Shown one piece after another: positions 17,926-27,900 of a stretch of 64,000 nucleotides of DNA. The position numbers and the translations under genes were made by a program. Position 1 is the stretch's first letter; each line of letters opens with the position of its first letter. The notes beneath the pieces are model-generated. The model was not told the DNA's origin, ran no database searches, and saw nothing but the letters and a program-made list of their open reading frames with translations. Origin of the DNA: Oceanicoccus sagamiensis (lineage in GTDB: Bacteria; Pseudomonadota; Gammaproteobacteria; Pseudomonadales; Dasaniaceae); assembly GCF_002117105.1 (NCBI RefSeq), contig NZ_CP019343.1:3410001-3474000 (forward strand), given 5' to 3'.

Positions 17926-18617
17926 TGGATTATCAAGCCCCCTCATTGGCAGCTACCTTTCTCGCCACCCTAAAGCGGGATTTACTGCTGGCCTTCCGTC
18001 GCCGCAGTGATTTTATGAATCCATTGGTGTTCTTTTTAATGGTGTGTTCGCTATTTCCTTTGGGTATAGGACCGGACCCGAAGCAGTTGGCGGTATTGGC
18101 ACCGGGGATTTTATGGGTGGTCGCCCTGTTAGCTTGCTTGCTATCCAGCGATACCTTATTTCGCAGTGACTATGATGATGGCAGTTTGGAGTTAATGCTG
18201 ATTAGTCCGGTGTCTTTATATATACAAGTGACGGCCAAAACAGTGGCGCATTGGTTGTTAACCGGTTTCCCCTTAACCTTATTATCCCCGGTGCTGGGGC
18301 TGTTATTACAGTTGCCGTTTACCGGTATGGCAGCCTTAATGATGGCCATGGCCATGGGCACAGCAAGTTTAAGTTTTATTGGTGCGATTGGTGCCGGTTT
18401 AACCGTGGGTTTACGTAAAGGGGGCTTATTGTTGTCGCTCATTATCTTGCCGCTCTATATACCGGTACTGATTTTTGGCGTGAGTAGCGTCAAAGCGGCA
18501 GTGGATGGTTTTGACTATATGGGGCAGCTAGCCATTTTGGGGGCGTTTTTGGCACTGGCAGTAACGCTGGCACCCCTGGCTATAGCCGCCAGCGTTAGAA
18601 TTAGTGCCGATAACTAA
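17925..18617 (+). CDS. ccmB: CcmB, heme exporter membrane protein
   Basis: Integral membrane permease partner of CcmA, 230 residues with about six hydrophobic segments. Family motifs LLLAFRRRSDFMNPLVFFLMVCSLFPLGIG near the N-terminus and LFRSDYDDGSLELMLISP in the centre are present. Translationally coupled to ccmA. It is separated from ccmC by 341 bp that contain an opposite-strand small gene and a regulatory site, unlike the tight spacing seen in the rest of the locus. Confidence 0.94.
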   Translation: MDYQAPSLAATFLATLKRDLLLAFRRRSDFMNPLVFFLMVCSLFPLGIGPDPKQLAVLAPGILWVVALLACLLSSDTLFRSDYDDGSLELMLISPVSLYIQVTAKTVAHWLLTGFPLTLLSPVLGLLLQLPFTGMAALMMAMAMGTASLSFIGAIGAGLTVGLRKGGLLLSLIILPLYIPVLIFGVSSVKAAVDGFDYMGQLAILGAFLALAVTLAPLAIAASVRISADN

Positions 18618-18623
18618 ACACAC

Positions 18624-18737
18624 TTAAGTAATGATACTAACGGCAATCAGTAACCCTGCGGTAACGCCTAGTAGCCCAGCAACTACCATGGCAACGCGTT
18701 TCCAAGTGGTGGCATCGTCAATAGTATGGTCGGTCAT
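18624..18737 (-). CDS. 37-residue single-pass membrane protein (uncharacterised)
   Basis: A short gene with a strong ribosome site (AGGAGA about 6 bases before ATG). The product starts MTDHTIDDATTWKRVA and then is a single hydrophobic helix to the end (about residues 15-37), a typical small inner-membrane protein with acidic N-terminus and a Trp-Lys-Arg at the membrane edge. It converges on ccmB, 7 bp apart. An FNR/Anr-like site lies 62 bp upstream of its start codon, so control by oxygen is likely. I do not recognise the family; a role as a small subunit or accessory of a cytochrome system is only a guess from position. Confidence 0.65.
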   Translation of the reverse strand: MTDHTIDDATTWKRVAMVVAGLLGVTAGLLIAVSIIT

Positions 18738-18798
18738 CGTGTTCTCCTGAATTTTATAATGATGGGTATAAGCCTACTAACTGTAAGGTTTAGCGACA

Positions 18799-18812
18799 TT
18801 GATGCAGGTCAA
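18799..18812. promoter_or_regulatory. FNR/Anr-like binding site
   Basis: TTGATGCAGGTCAA matches the FNR/Anr consensus TTGAT-N4-ATCAA at 9 of 10 defined bases; the GTCAA half is common in pseudomonad Anr sites. It lies in the ccmB-ccmC gap, 62 bp upstream of the - strand small membrane protein and about 150 bp upstream of ccmC. A weak -10 (TATACC on the - strand, 18765-18770) puts it roughly 47 bp before the likely start of the small gene's transcript. Confidence 0.6.
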
Positions 18813-18958
18813 CAAACCGCTTGTGTGTATTCGCCGATCAAAATGGCTTAATAATCAAGCTATTGGCTATCGGCTGTGGTGGTTTCTTGTATAATGTCGG
18901 ACGGTTAAATCACCGTCATTGTTAACGGATAGCTATAAAGCGGGCAGATATAAATAGT

Positions 18959-19702
18959 ATGTGGACTTTTTTCCATAAAATGGGCTCACCGCGCTGGTTT
19001 TACCAAATCAGCGGTCAATGGCTGCCATGGATTGCCATCTTATCGTTTGGCTTATTACTGGTCGGCACGGTTTGGGGCTTGGCCTATGCACCCGCCGACT
19101 TCAGGCAGGGCAATAGTTACCGCATTATCTATGTGCATGTGCCGTCATCCGCGATAGCGCTGGCCGGTTATATGTTAATGGCCTTTGCTGCGGCAATCAG
19201 CCTGATCTGGAAAATGAAGCTGGCTGAAGTGGTGATGAAATGCGCAGCACCCATTGGCGCCGGTATGGCCTTTATTTCGCTGATTAGCGGCGCCCTTTGG
19301 GGTAAACCTACCTGGGGAACCTACTGGGTATGGGATGCGCGGCTGACGTCAATGCTTATTCTGTTCTTTTTATACTTAGGTGTTATCGCCCTCTACGAAG
19401 CCTTTGAAGATAATGTTTCCGCCAGCAAAGCCTGTGCGGTATTAAGTTTGGTTGGGACGGTGAACATTCCTATAATCTACTGGTCAGTAGAGTGGTGGAA
19501 TAGCCTGCACCAGCCCGCTACGTTAAAGCTGACAGAAGAGTCCACCATGCACTCGGATATGTTGCAGCCCTTATTAATTATGATTGCGGGTTTCTATTGT
19601 TTTTATACCTTGCTGCTGCTGATGCATAGTCGCAGTGAAATTCTGGTACGAGAGCGTAATACCAAGTGGGTAAAAGAACTGGTTGCCAAGAGGTTAGCTT
19701 AA
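18959..19702 (+). CDS. ccmC: CcmC, heme handling protein
   Basis: Delivers heme to CcmE. The tryptophan-rich periplasmic loop is present as WGTYWVWDARLTS, and conserved His residues flank it (YVHVPSS and the SLHQPA loop). Six membrane segments fit the 247-residue length. A TATAAT at 18890-18895 upstream may be its -10 element, giving ccmCDEFGHI a start separate from ccmAB, though no good -35 is visible. Ends 1 bp before ccmD. Confidence 0.95.
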   Translation: MWTFFHKMGSPRWFYQISGQWLPWIAILSFGLLLVGTVWGLAYAPADFRQGNSYRIIYVHVPSSAIALAGYMLMAFAAAISLIWKMKLAEVVMKCAAPIGAGMAFISLISGALWGKPTWGTYWVWDARLTSMLILFFLYLGVIALYEAFEDNVSASKACAVLSLVGTVNIPIIYWSVEWWNSLHQPATLKLTEESTMHSDMLQPLLIMIAGFYCFYTLLLLMHSRSEILVRERNTKWVKELVAKRLA

Positions 19703-19703
19703 T

Positions 19704-19898
19704 ATGCAGTTTGATAGTTTGGCCGCGTTTATGTCGATGGAAGGCCACGGTATTTTTGTCTGGTCGGTCTATGCCATAGCCTTTGTGGTACTGGCCACTT
19801 TATTCCTTGTCCCCCTACGTAAAAATCGTCAATTTTTTACCGAACAAGCCATGCTGGCCAAACGTGAGCAGCGTATTCAGCAACAGGCAGAGGGTTAA
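19704..19898 (+). CDS. ccmD: CcmD, heme exporter small subunit
   Basis: A 64-residue protein with one membrane helix (about residues 16-38: FVWSVYAIAFVVLATLFLVPL) and a charged C-terminal tail, as in CcmD. It stabilises the CcmABC-CcmE complex. It begins with the family FAAFMSMEGHG motif. Lies 1 bp after ccmC and 2 bp before ccmE. Confidence 0.92.
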   Translation: MQFDSLAAFMSMEGHGIFVWSVYAIAFVVLATLFLVPLRKNRQFFTEQAMLAKREQRIQQQAEG

Positions 19899-19900
19899 TA

Positions 19901-20368
19901 ATGGCGATGCACCCAGTTAGAAAACAGCGTTTGATTATTGTGTTGTTTATTGTTTTTGGCACAGCTATCGCTGTGGCTCTGGCCAGTTTTGCGCTACGTG
20001 AAAATATTAATCTGTTTTATCCCCCGGCAGATATTGCCGCGGGTAAAGCCCCAGTAGGTAAAGCTATTCGAGCCGGTGGTATGGTGCTAGAAGGTAGTAT
20101 TAAGCGCGACAGCCAAAGCTTGCGGGTCGATTTTATTGTGACTGATTACGAAGCACAGGTACCCGTTGTGTATACCGGTATCCTGCCAGACCTGTTTGAT
20201 GAAGGGCAGGGCGTGGTTGCCATGGGGATGCTGGATAACAACGGTGTCTTTCAGGCCACTGAAGTACTGGCCAAACACGATGAAAATTATATGCCCCCGG
20301 AAGTGCAATCCGCATTAGACTCGGCGGCAGAATCCAGTGATAAGACCGGTAACAAACCGGCCTATTAA
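19901..20368 (+). CDS. ccmE: CcmE, periplasmic heme chaperone
   Basis: N-terminal anchor (RLIIVLFIVFGTAIAVALASFAL) and an OB-fold periplasmic domain that carries heme covalently on a conserved His. That His is present in EVLAKHDENYMPPEV, including the tyrosine four residues later. 155 residues is the normal length. Heme arrives from CcmC and passes to CcmF. Confidence 0.95.
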   Translation: MAMHPVRKQRLIIVLFIVFGTAIAVALASFALRENINLFYPPADIAAGKAPVGKAIRAGGMVLEGSIKRDSQSLRVDFIVTDYEAQVPVVYTGILPDLFDEGQGVVAMGMLDNNGVFQATEVLAKHDENYMPPEVQSALDSAAESSDKTGNKPAY

Positions 20369-20389
20369 ACTCAATAACGAGATGCTTGA

Positions 20390-22377
20390 ATGATTCCTGA
20401 ATACGGACATTTTGCTTTAATCCTTGCCCTTTGTTTGGCTCTTTTACAATCCGGCGTGCCGCTATGGGGGGCTTTGACCGGCAACCAGTATATGATGGCG
20501 CTAAGTCGTTCGCTGGCTGCGGGGCAATTTACTTTTATTGCGATTGCTTTTGCGGTGTTGAGCTTTCTATTTTTGCAAGATGACTTTACCGTTAAAGTGG
20601 TAGCGGCCCATTCCAATAGCCAGTTACCCTGGATGTATAAACTCAGTGCAGTATGGGGCAACCACGAAGGTTCGCTACTGCTTTGGGTGTTGATTCTTTC
20701 TATGTGGAGTTTGGCCGTGGCGATCTTTAGTCGCCAGTTGCCGGTAGATATGCTGGCCCGAGTGCTGTCCGTTATGGGCATGATCTCTGTGGGCTTTCTT
20801 TTGTTTAGTTTGTTGACCTCCAACCCTTTTGATCGCCATCTGCCCAACTCACCAATGGATGGCAGTGATTTGAACCCCTTGCTGCAAGACTTTGGCTTAA
20901 TCGTACATCCGCCCATGTTGTACTTTGGTTATGTGGGTTTTTCGGTGGCCTTTGCCTTTGCCATTGCGGCCTTAAGCAGTGGTCGTTTAGACGCAGCCTG
21001 GGCTCGCTGGTCACGTCCCTGGACTAATATAGCCTGGGCCTTTTTAACCATTGGTATTGCCCTTGGCAGTTGGTGGGCCTATTACGAATTAGGTTGGGGC
21101 GGTTGGTGGTTTTGGGACCCGGTGGAAAATGCCTCCTTTATGCCCTGGTTGGTGGGTACAGCTTTAATCCATTCGTTGTCGGTAACCGAAAAGCGCGGTG
21201 TCTTTAAAAGCTGGACCGTACTGCTGGCGATTTTTGCTTTTTCTTTAAGTCTGTTGGGTACCTTTCTGGTGCGCTCCGGTGTGCTGACCTCAGTGCATTC
21301 GTTTGCTGCTGATCCAGAGAGGGGCTTATTTATTCTGGGCTTTTTGGCGTTGGTTGTTGGGGGTCATTAACCTTATATGCCTTTAGAGCGCCCACCGTAT
21401 CCAGTAAAAGTCACTATGAGTGGCTGTCCCGTGAAATGTTATTGCTGGTCAATAATGTGGTCTTTTTGGCGGCCTTGCTGACGGTGTTATTTGGTACCTT
21501 GTTCCCATTGATTATGGATGGTTTGGGCTTTGGTAAATACTCCGTAGGCCCGCCGTATTTTAATGCGGTATTTGTGCCATTGATGGCTATCCTGATGGTG
21601 TTTATGGGCATAGGCCCTAGCGCTCATTGGAAAAAAACCAAAGCGTCTTATTTAAAAGCCCGGCTATCGATAGCGGCGGCGGCCAGTGTTGTAGTGGGGG
21701 TCTTATTCCCGCTGCTTTATGGTGAGGACTATAATATCGCCTCGGCATTGGCGGTGTGTTTTTCGGCCTGGGTTATCCTGTCGATCTTTGCTGATCTAAA
21801 AGATAAGCTGCGCAATGCATCGAGCCTGTCAGCCGGTCTATCTCGCTTGGGTCGTGCTTACTACGGCATGGTGATTGCCCATATAGGTTTTGCTGTTTGC
21901 GCGTTGGGGGTCTGCCTCACCAGTCAGTATAATTTGGAGCGTGACCTGCGTATGGTGCCCGGTGATGAAGTCACTCTGGCGGGTTACCAGTTTCAATTTC
22001 AAGGCACACGTACCATCGAAGGCCCTAACTATAAAGGCGATGAAGGTGTGATTACGGTCAGTGTTGACGGTAAAACCATTGCCACACTTAACCCGCAAAA
22101 ACGCAGCTATAACGCCCAGCAAGGTCAGGTTATGACTGAGGCGGATATCGAGAATGGTTTCTTTCGCGATCTCTATGTGGCGCTGGGTGAGCCTCTGGGT
22201 GAAGGTGCCTGGGCGGTTCGTGTTCATTACAAACCCTTTGTTCGCTGGATGTGGCTTGGCGCTATCTTGATGGGCTTTGGGGGCACATTGGCAGCGGCGG
22301 ATAAGCGTTATCGTTTAAAGGTTAAGGACGATAAACCGGCAGTTAGTCCAGCTTCCTCCAGTGTGAAGGTGGCTTAA
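20390..22377 (+). pseudogene. ccmF: CcmF, cytochrome c heme lyase, split by a frameshift
   Basis: Two adjoining frames (20390-21370 and 21436-22377) are the N- and C-terminal halves of one CcmF. The first half has the WWD loop [19 protein letters not shown] and stops at TAA shortly after LALVVGGH. Adding one G to the G5 run at 21359-21363 makes the frame continue as [14 protein letters not shown] and on through LSREMLLLVNNV into the second half, giving about 662 residues, the usual CcmF length. Nothing else in the gene looks decayed, and the rest of the ccm locus is intact, so a sequencing error or a very recent mutation is likely. Confidence 0.9.
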
Positions 22378-22381
22378 GCCT

Positions 22382-22954
22382 ATGCAGCGTTTTAAATTAT
22401 TTTTACCGTTGATTGCCTTTGTTGTAGTGGCTTTGTTTTTTTATATTATGGTCAGCCGGATTGGCGACGGAGAATATAATCCACAGGACTTGCCCTCGGC
22501 CTTGGTGAACAAGTCATTTCCCGCCTTTAATTTGGCGCAATTGGAAGACCCTTCGGTTCAGCTTCAGCAGCGTGATTTGGTGGGCAAGATTGCCCTGATT
22601 AATGTGTGGGCGACCTGGTGTCCTTCCTGTCATGTCGAACATGGCTATTTAAATTATCTGGCGACGGAAAAGGGTATCACTATTTACGGTGTTAACTACA
22701 AGGATAAGGCCCCGGCCGCGCTGCGCTGGTTGCAAGATAAAGGCAACCCTTATCGCTTAAATATCTTTGACCCCATGGGGCGCCTTGGTTTGGATATGGG
22801 GGTGACCGGTGCGCCGGAAACCTATGTGATCGATCATCGCGGCTTTGTGCGTATGCGCTTTCAGGGGCCTATTAATGAAACTGTCTGGCAGGAAAAATTC
22901 CAACCCTTAATGGAACAGTTAGAGTCTGAGCAACAAGCGCAGGGGGGTGTGTAG
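22382..22954 (+). CDS. ccmG: CcmG/DsbE, thioredoxin-like reductant for apocytochrome c
   Basis: Membrane-anchored periplasmic thioredoxin with an N-terminal helix and the active site WATWCPSCH (CPSC). The GAPETYVIDHRG segment typical of CcmG follows. It keeps the heme-binding Cys pair of apocytochrome c reduced, upstream of CcmH. 190 residues. Starts 4 bp after ccmF and ends 1 bp before the preferred ccmH start. Confidence 0.95.
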   Translation: MQRFKLFLPLIAFVVVALFFYIMVSRIGDGEYNPQDLPSALVNKSFPAFNLAQLEDPSVQLQQRDLVGKIALINVWATWCPSCHVEHGYLNYLATEKGITIYGVNYKDKAPAALRWLQDKGNPYRLNIFDPMGRLGLDMGVTGAPETYVIDHRGFVRMRFQGPINETVWQEKFQPLMEQLESEQQAQGGV

Positions 22955-22955
22955 C

Positions 22956-23447
22956 ATGAAATATCTGCTATTATTGCTGTGTTTAATTTCTCCTTTTGCC
23001 ACGGCTGTGGTTGAAACCTATGAGTTTGGGAATGAAGTTAACCGTGAGCGCTATCACCAGTTTATTGATGAGCTGCGCTGCCCCAAATGCCAAAACCAAA
23101 ATTTAGATGGCTCTAATGCTCCTATCGCCAAAGATTTGCGCCGCGAATTGCACCGCTTATTAGAAGATGGGCAATCCGATGCGCAGATTGTTGAGTTTAT
23201 GGTTGAGCGCTACGGGGAGTTTGTATTGTATCGCCCCCGATTTAATGCCGAGACCGCGGTGCTTTGGTTGGCGCCAGGTATTTTTTTACTAATCGGTATT
23301 GTTGTGATGGTGATGGTGTTTAAGCGTCAAAAGTCTGCGCCATCTGTATCCAATACCGACAGTGCCAGTCTTGATACTGATGAGCAACAACGACTACAAG
23401 ATTTATTAGCGGCGGCTGATAATAATAAGGATAAACCCAATGCCTGA
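22956..23447 (+). CDS. ccmH: CcmH, cytochrome c maturation thiol oxidoreductase
   Basis: Has a signal peptide, the redox motif LRCPKCQNQNLDGSNAPIA and a C-terminal membrane helix (LWLAPGIFLLIGIVVMVMVF). I start at ATG 22956; an in-frame GTG at 22947 would overlap the ccmG stop and add only three residues ahead of the signal peptide. It is the short (N-terminal-domain) CcmH; the TPR part of the enteric CcmH is a separate gene here (ccmI). Overlaps ccmI by 8 bp. Confidence 0.94.
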   Translation: MKYLLLLLCLISPFATAVVETYEFGNEVNRERYHQFIDELRCPKCQNQNLDGSNAPIAKDLRRELHRLLEDGQSDAQIVEFMVERYGEFVLYRPRFNAETAVLWLAPGIFLLIGIVVMVMVFKRQKSAPSVSNTDSASLDTDEQQRLQDLLAAADNNKDKPNA

Positions 23448-24687
23448 GTTTTTACTGGTATCGCTACTGCTGGCAGCCCTGGCGGCACTGTTTGTATTAA
23501 CACCGCTTATGTTAAATCGCAGTGTGCAAAGTGGTGAGCGCAAAGAGGTTAACGTTGCTCTGTTTAAGGACCGTTTGCAGGAGTTGGAAAAAGATCACCG
23601 TGAAGCGGTGATTACTGAAGAAGAATTCCAGACACTAAAAACTGAGCTGGAGCGGCGTTTACTGGATGATGCTGAGGCGGGTAGTGCCGAGGTTGCTATA
23701 TCGAGTGCCAGGCCAGCAACCTCTGTGCTGGTTTTATTGGCTTTATCCATTCCCGTTGCAGGTCTTTTGATTTATCAGCAAACCGGCGCCAAAGCCGACT
23801 GGGAAATTACCCAAACACTTAAACAAACCCGGCAAAAGGCCGCAGCTGGTCAAAGCACTGAGCAGGACGTTACCCAATTGGTGAACCAGCTCAATGAGCG
23901 TTTAGATCAACGCCCGGAAGACCCGCATTATTTGATGTTGGTGGGCAGAACTCAGATGGAGTTAGGTAACTATCCAGCGGCGACGGATGCCTATCAACGT
24001 TTATCTCTGGTCTACCCTGAAGACCCCTCAGTGTTGGCTCAATATGCCCAAGCCCTTTATCTGTCATCAGGTCGTATGCTAACGGATAAGGTTAGAGCCC
24101 TTGCCGATAAGGCCCTTAGCCTTAACCCACAACAGCCCACGGTGTTGGGCATGATGGGGATTGCCTATTTTGAAGAGGGTGATTTCCAGCAGGCGATTAA
24201 TTACTGGGAGCGGTTGTTGCCCATGCTGGGGCCGGTATCACCCAATCGCCAGATGATTACCGCGGGTATCGAGCAGGCTAAAGAATTATTGCGCGAGAGC
24301 GGTGTTGAAGTGGCGGAAACGCCAGCGCCGGTTGAGCAGGGTGCTGTTAGTTTGCAGGTTAATGTGGCGATAGGTGGCAGTATTCAGGTCGATAGCGGTG
24401 CTTCGGTATTTGTCTTTGCCCGAGCGGTAGGCGGCCCGCGCATGCCTTTGGCGGTGGCCAGAATGACGGTGGCTGATTTGCCCGCCACGATTACACTGGA
24501 TGATTCCATGGCTATGGCCCCAGGCTTTAAATTGTCCGGTTTTGAGCAGGTGGAGTTGGTGGCGCGGATTTCTAAAAACGGGATTGCCAACCGAGGTCCA
24601 GGGGATATTGAAGGCTTATTCGGCCCAGTTAATACCGCTTCCCCGGCTGATAATTTAACCTTGACCATCAACCAGCTGGTCAAATAG
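23440..24687 (+). CDS. ccmI: CcmI, apocytochrome c chaperone with TPR domain
   Basis: Two membrane helices near the N-terminus (residues 3-24 and about 92-110) separated by a charged coiled-coil loop (FKDRLQELEKDHREAVITEEEF), then TPR repeats (YLMLVGRTQMELGNYPAATDAYQRL, LGMMGIAYFEEGDFQQAINYWERL) and a beta-rich C-terminal domain (AIGGSIQVDSGASVFVFARA). It presents apocytochrome c to the lyase. 415 residues. Last gene of the ccm cluster. Confidence 0.93.
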   Translation: MPEFLLVSLLLAALAALFVLTPLMLNRSVQSGERKEVNVALFKDRLQELEKDHREAVITEEEFQTLKTELERRLLDDAEAGSAEVAISSARPATSVLVLLALSIPVAGLLIYQQTGAKADWEITQTLKQTRQKAAAGQSTEQDVTQLVNQLNERLDQRPEDPHYLMLVGRTQMELGNYPAATDAYQRLSLVYPEDPSVLAQYAQALYLSSGRMLTDKVRALADKALSLNPQQPTVLGMMGIAYFEEGDFQQAINYWERLLPMLGPVSPNRQMITAGIEQAKELLRESGVEVAETPAPVEQGAVSLQVNVAIGGSIQVDSGASVFVFARAVGGPRMPLAVARMTVADLPATITLDDSMAMAPGFKLSGFEQVELVARISKNGIANRGPGDIEGLFGPVNTASPADNLTLTINQLVK

Positions 24688-24703
24688 CCCCCACCTGCCA
24701 ACA

Positions 24704-24774
24704 GTAGGGTCGATTATAATCCGCCAAGCTCAGCCATAAGCCTGTCATGACCGGTGGATAGTAATCCACCCTGC
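24704..24774. repeat. Paired palindromic intergenic element, copy 2 (degenerate)
   Basis: Left arm 24704-24725 and right arm 24753-24774 with a 27-bp spacer. Both arms carry substitutions: the left reads GTAGGGTCGATTATAATCC, the right GGTGGATAGTAATCCACC and ends CTGC rather than CTAC. The spacer begins AAGCTCAGCC, close to AAGCCCAGCC in copy 1, so the spacers of these two share ancestry. Lies between ccmI and smc, both + strand. The remaining 190 bp before smc contain only an imperfect hairpin around TAGAAT/ATTCTA. Confidence 0.85.
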
Positions 24775-24965
24775 AGAGTAGAAATCCTCGTCGTCAGTGG
24801 CCACAAAAAAAATCCAAAAAAGCATTCAATCGGCGTAGTCCTTCCCCGTTAAAAGCTATACACTACGTCGAGTTTTTTGGGGAATTGGCGGCGTGGATTC
24901 AGCGCCTGTCATAGAATGATTTATTCTAATAAATACAAATACTTATCTATTAAAGTTAAAGTAGA

Positions 24966-27900
24966 ATGCGACTAAAAAGTATCAAGCTGGCAGGGTTTAA
25001 ATCCTTTGTCGACCCGACCAATGTGTCATTTCCATCCAATCTTGGCTGTGTAGTCGGCCCTAACGGCTGTGGTAAATCGAATATTATCGATGCGGTGCGT
25101 TGGGTAATGGGTGAGAGTTCCGCTAAAAACCTGCGTGGCGAAAATATGACCGACGTTATTTTTAACGGCTCGGTTAACCGTCAACCCGTCGGTCAGGCTT
25201 CCATCGAATTGGTCTTTGATAATAGCGACGGCACTGTCGGTGGCGAGTACGCCCGTTTTGCTGAAATTGCCATTCGCCGTAAAGTGACCCGCGAAGCCAT
25301 TTCCGAATACTACCTGAACGGCACCAAGTGTCGCCGCCGGGATATTACCGATATCTTCCTGGGTACCGGCTTGGGGCCGCGCTCCTATGCGATTATCGAG
25401 CAGGGCATGATTTCCCGTTTGATTGAATCCAAGCCAGAAGAACTGCGGGTTTTTATTGAAGAAGCTGCGGGTATCTCCAAATACAAAGAGCGTCGTCGCG
25501 AAACTGAAAACCGTATGCGCCGCACCTTGGAAAACCTTGAGCGACTCACGGATTTGCGGGACGAGCTAGAGCGTCAATTACAGCATCTTCAGCGTCAGGC
25601 CCAGGCCGCCGAGCGCTATACCGAACTGAAAAAAGAAGAGCGCTTACTAAAAGCCCAATTGCAGGCCTTGCAGTGGAAAGGACTGGATGTTCAGGTCAAA
25701 GGCTACGAGCAAAGTATCCGCGATCTGGAAGTTAAGTTGGAAGCGGTGATTGCCGAGCAGCGTGCCGTGGATGCCGATATTGAGAAGTTCCGCGATGTTC
25801 ATACCGATTTAATGGACAGGTTTAACGAAGTACAGGCCCGTTTTTATGGGGTGGGTGCTGAGATTGCACGGGCTGAACAGTCTATCCAGCATCAGCAGGA
25901 GCGCAGTCGCCAGCTAAAAGAAGATTTACAGCAGACCGAGCGCAGCTATCAGGAGTCCAAAGAGCATTTGGTCACCGACTCTGAGAAGCAGGAGCGCTGG
26001 AGTGCGGAGATTGAAGAGATTCAACCGGAGCTGGAATTGGCTCAGGGCTCTGAAGAAGAAACCGCAGCGACGCTATTGGCTGCTGAAGAAGCAATGCAGG
26101 AATGGCAGCAGCAGTGGGACGACTTTAACCAGAAAGCACTGGAGCCACGCCAAAAAGCGGAAGTACAGCAGTCCCGTATCCAGCATTTAGAGCAGGCCTT
26201 GCAACGGATTCAGCAGCGTATTGAGAAGCTGGAAGAAGAGAAGGCCGGTCTGAGTGCCGGTCCGGTTGAAGAAGAAATTGAATTGTTGAGCGAACAGTTG
26301 GCCGAAGCAGAGCTTCATGCCGAAGAGCAGCAACAAAAGCTGGATGATCAGTCCGAACAAATTAACCACCACCGCGAGAAAAACACGTCTCTGGGCGATG
26401 AGTTGGATAAAGCCCGCAGTGAGCTGCAAAGCAAGCGCGGTCGCCATGCTTCTTTAGAAGCCTTACAGCAAGCTGCGCTAGGTCGCCAACAAGGGGCTAT
26501 CAGTGATTGGCTGCAATCCAATGCGCTGGATGGCAATGCCCGTTTAGCGGAAAACCTGAAAGTGGCCAGTGGCTGGGAGAAGGCTGTTGAAACGGTTTTG
26601 GGTGATCATTTACAGGCCGTTTGCGTTGAGGGTATTGATGCGGTTGCCGAACTGGCTGGAAAGCTGGAGCAGGGCAGTATTACCTTATTAGATAACAGTG
26701 GTGCTGCTTTTGCCGGTAGTGATATCGCTGATACTTTGGCCAGCAAAATTGAAAGCGGCCAGCAGGCGCAGGGTTTATTGGCGGGTATTTATACCGCTGC
26801 TGATCTAAGTCAGGCTTTGGCCCTGCGTTCACAATTAGCCGCCAATGAATCGGTAGTGACTGCTGATGGTTTATGGATTGGCTCTAACTGGTTGCGTGTT
26901 GCCAAAGACTCTGATGAGCAGGCCGGTGTGCTTCAGCGTCAGCAAGAACTGGAAGAACTAACCGCTAGTATCGCTGAGATAGAAGAGCGGGTAGAAACTC
27001 TGGATGAGTCTTTATCAGCAGGCCGTCAGGCGCTGCGAGACCTTGAGGCTCAGCGTGAAGAATTACAGCGCACGGTACAGTCGCAAAATAGCAAGCACAA
27101 TGAATTACGCTCAGACTTAAGCGCCAAGCAGGTACGGGTAGAGCAAATCAGCTCACGCCGCGATCGCCTCAATACAGAAATCGATGAAAGCCGTGAGCAG
27201 TTCCAGCTCGAACAGGAAAGCCTGGGCGAAGCGCGGATGATTTTGTCGGAAGCTATTGAGGGGATGGAAGAGGATTCTAATCAGCGCGAGACTTTATTGG
27301 CCAGACGCGATGAGTGCCGCAAGGTTTTAGATCAGGCTCGCCAAAGCGCTCGTCATGATAAAGATTCAGCACACCAGTTAGCGATGCGCTATCAGTCGCT
27401 GCGTGCACAGCTGGATTCAATGAGCCAAAATATTGAGCGTACTCGCAATCAGGTGCAACAACTGGAAGGCCGTCGTACTACCTTGCAAGAGGGAATTGCC
27501 GGTGCTGATGAACCTATAGAAGAAATGAAGCTTGAGTTGGAAACTCAGCTTGAAGCACGTTTGGTGATTGAAGAAGAATTATCCGAAGCGCGCCGTGGTG
27601 TTGATGACGTTGAACACAAAATGCGTGAATCAGAAGGTAAGCGCAGCGGTATTGAAGCCCGAGCCCAAACTGTTCGCAGTGAGTTGGAAAGAGGCCGGGT
27701 TGAAGTGCAAGGCTTGCAAGTTCGTCGCCGTGCACTGGAAGAGCAGTTGATTGAAACACAGTACGATCTTGAAACCGTATTGGAAAATCTGCCCGAAGGT
27801 GCCGAAGAAAAAATCTGGAATGACAATCTGGAGAGTATTGCCCGGCGTGTCGCCCGCCTTGGTGCGATTAACCTGGCAGCGATTGATGAGTATAAGTCGC

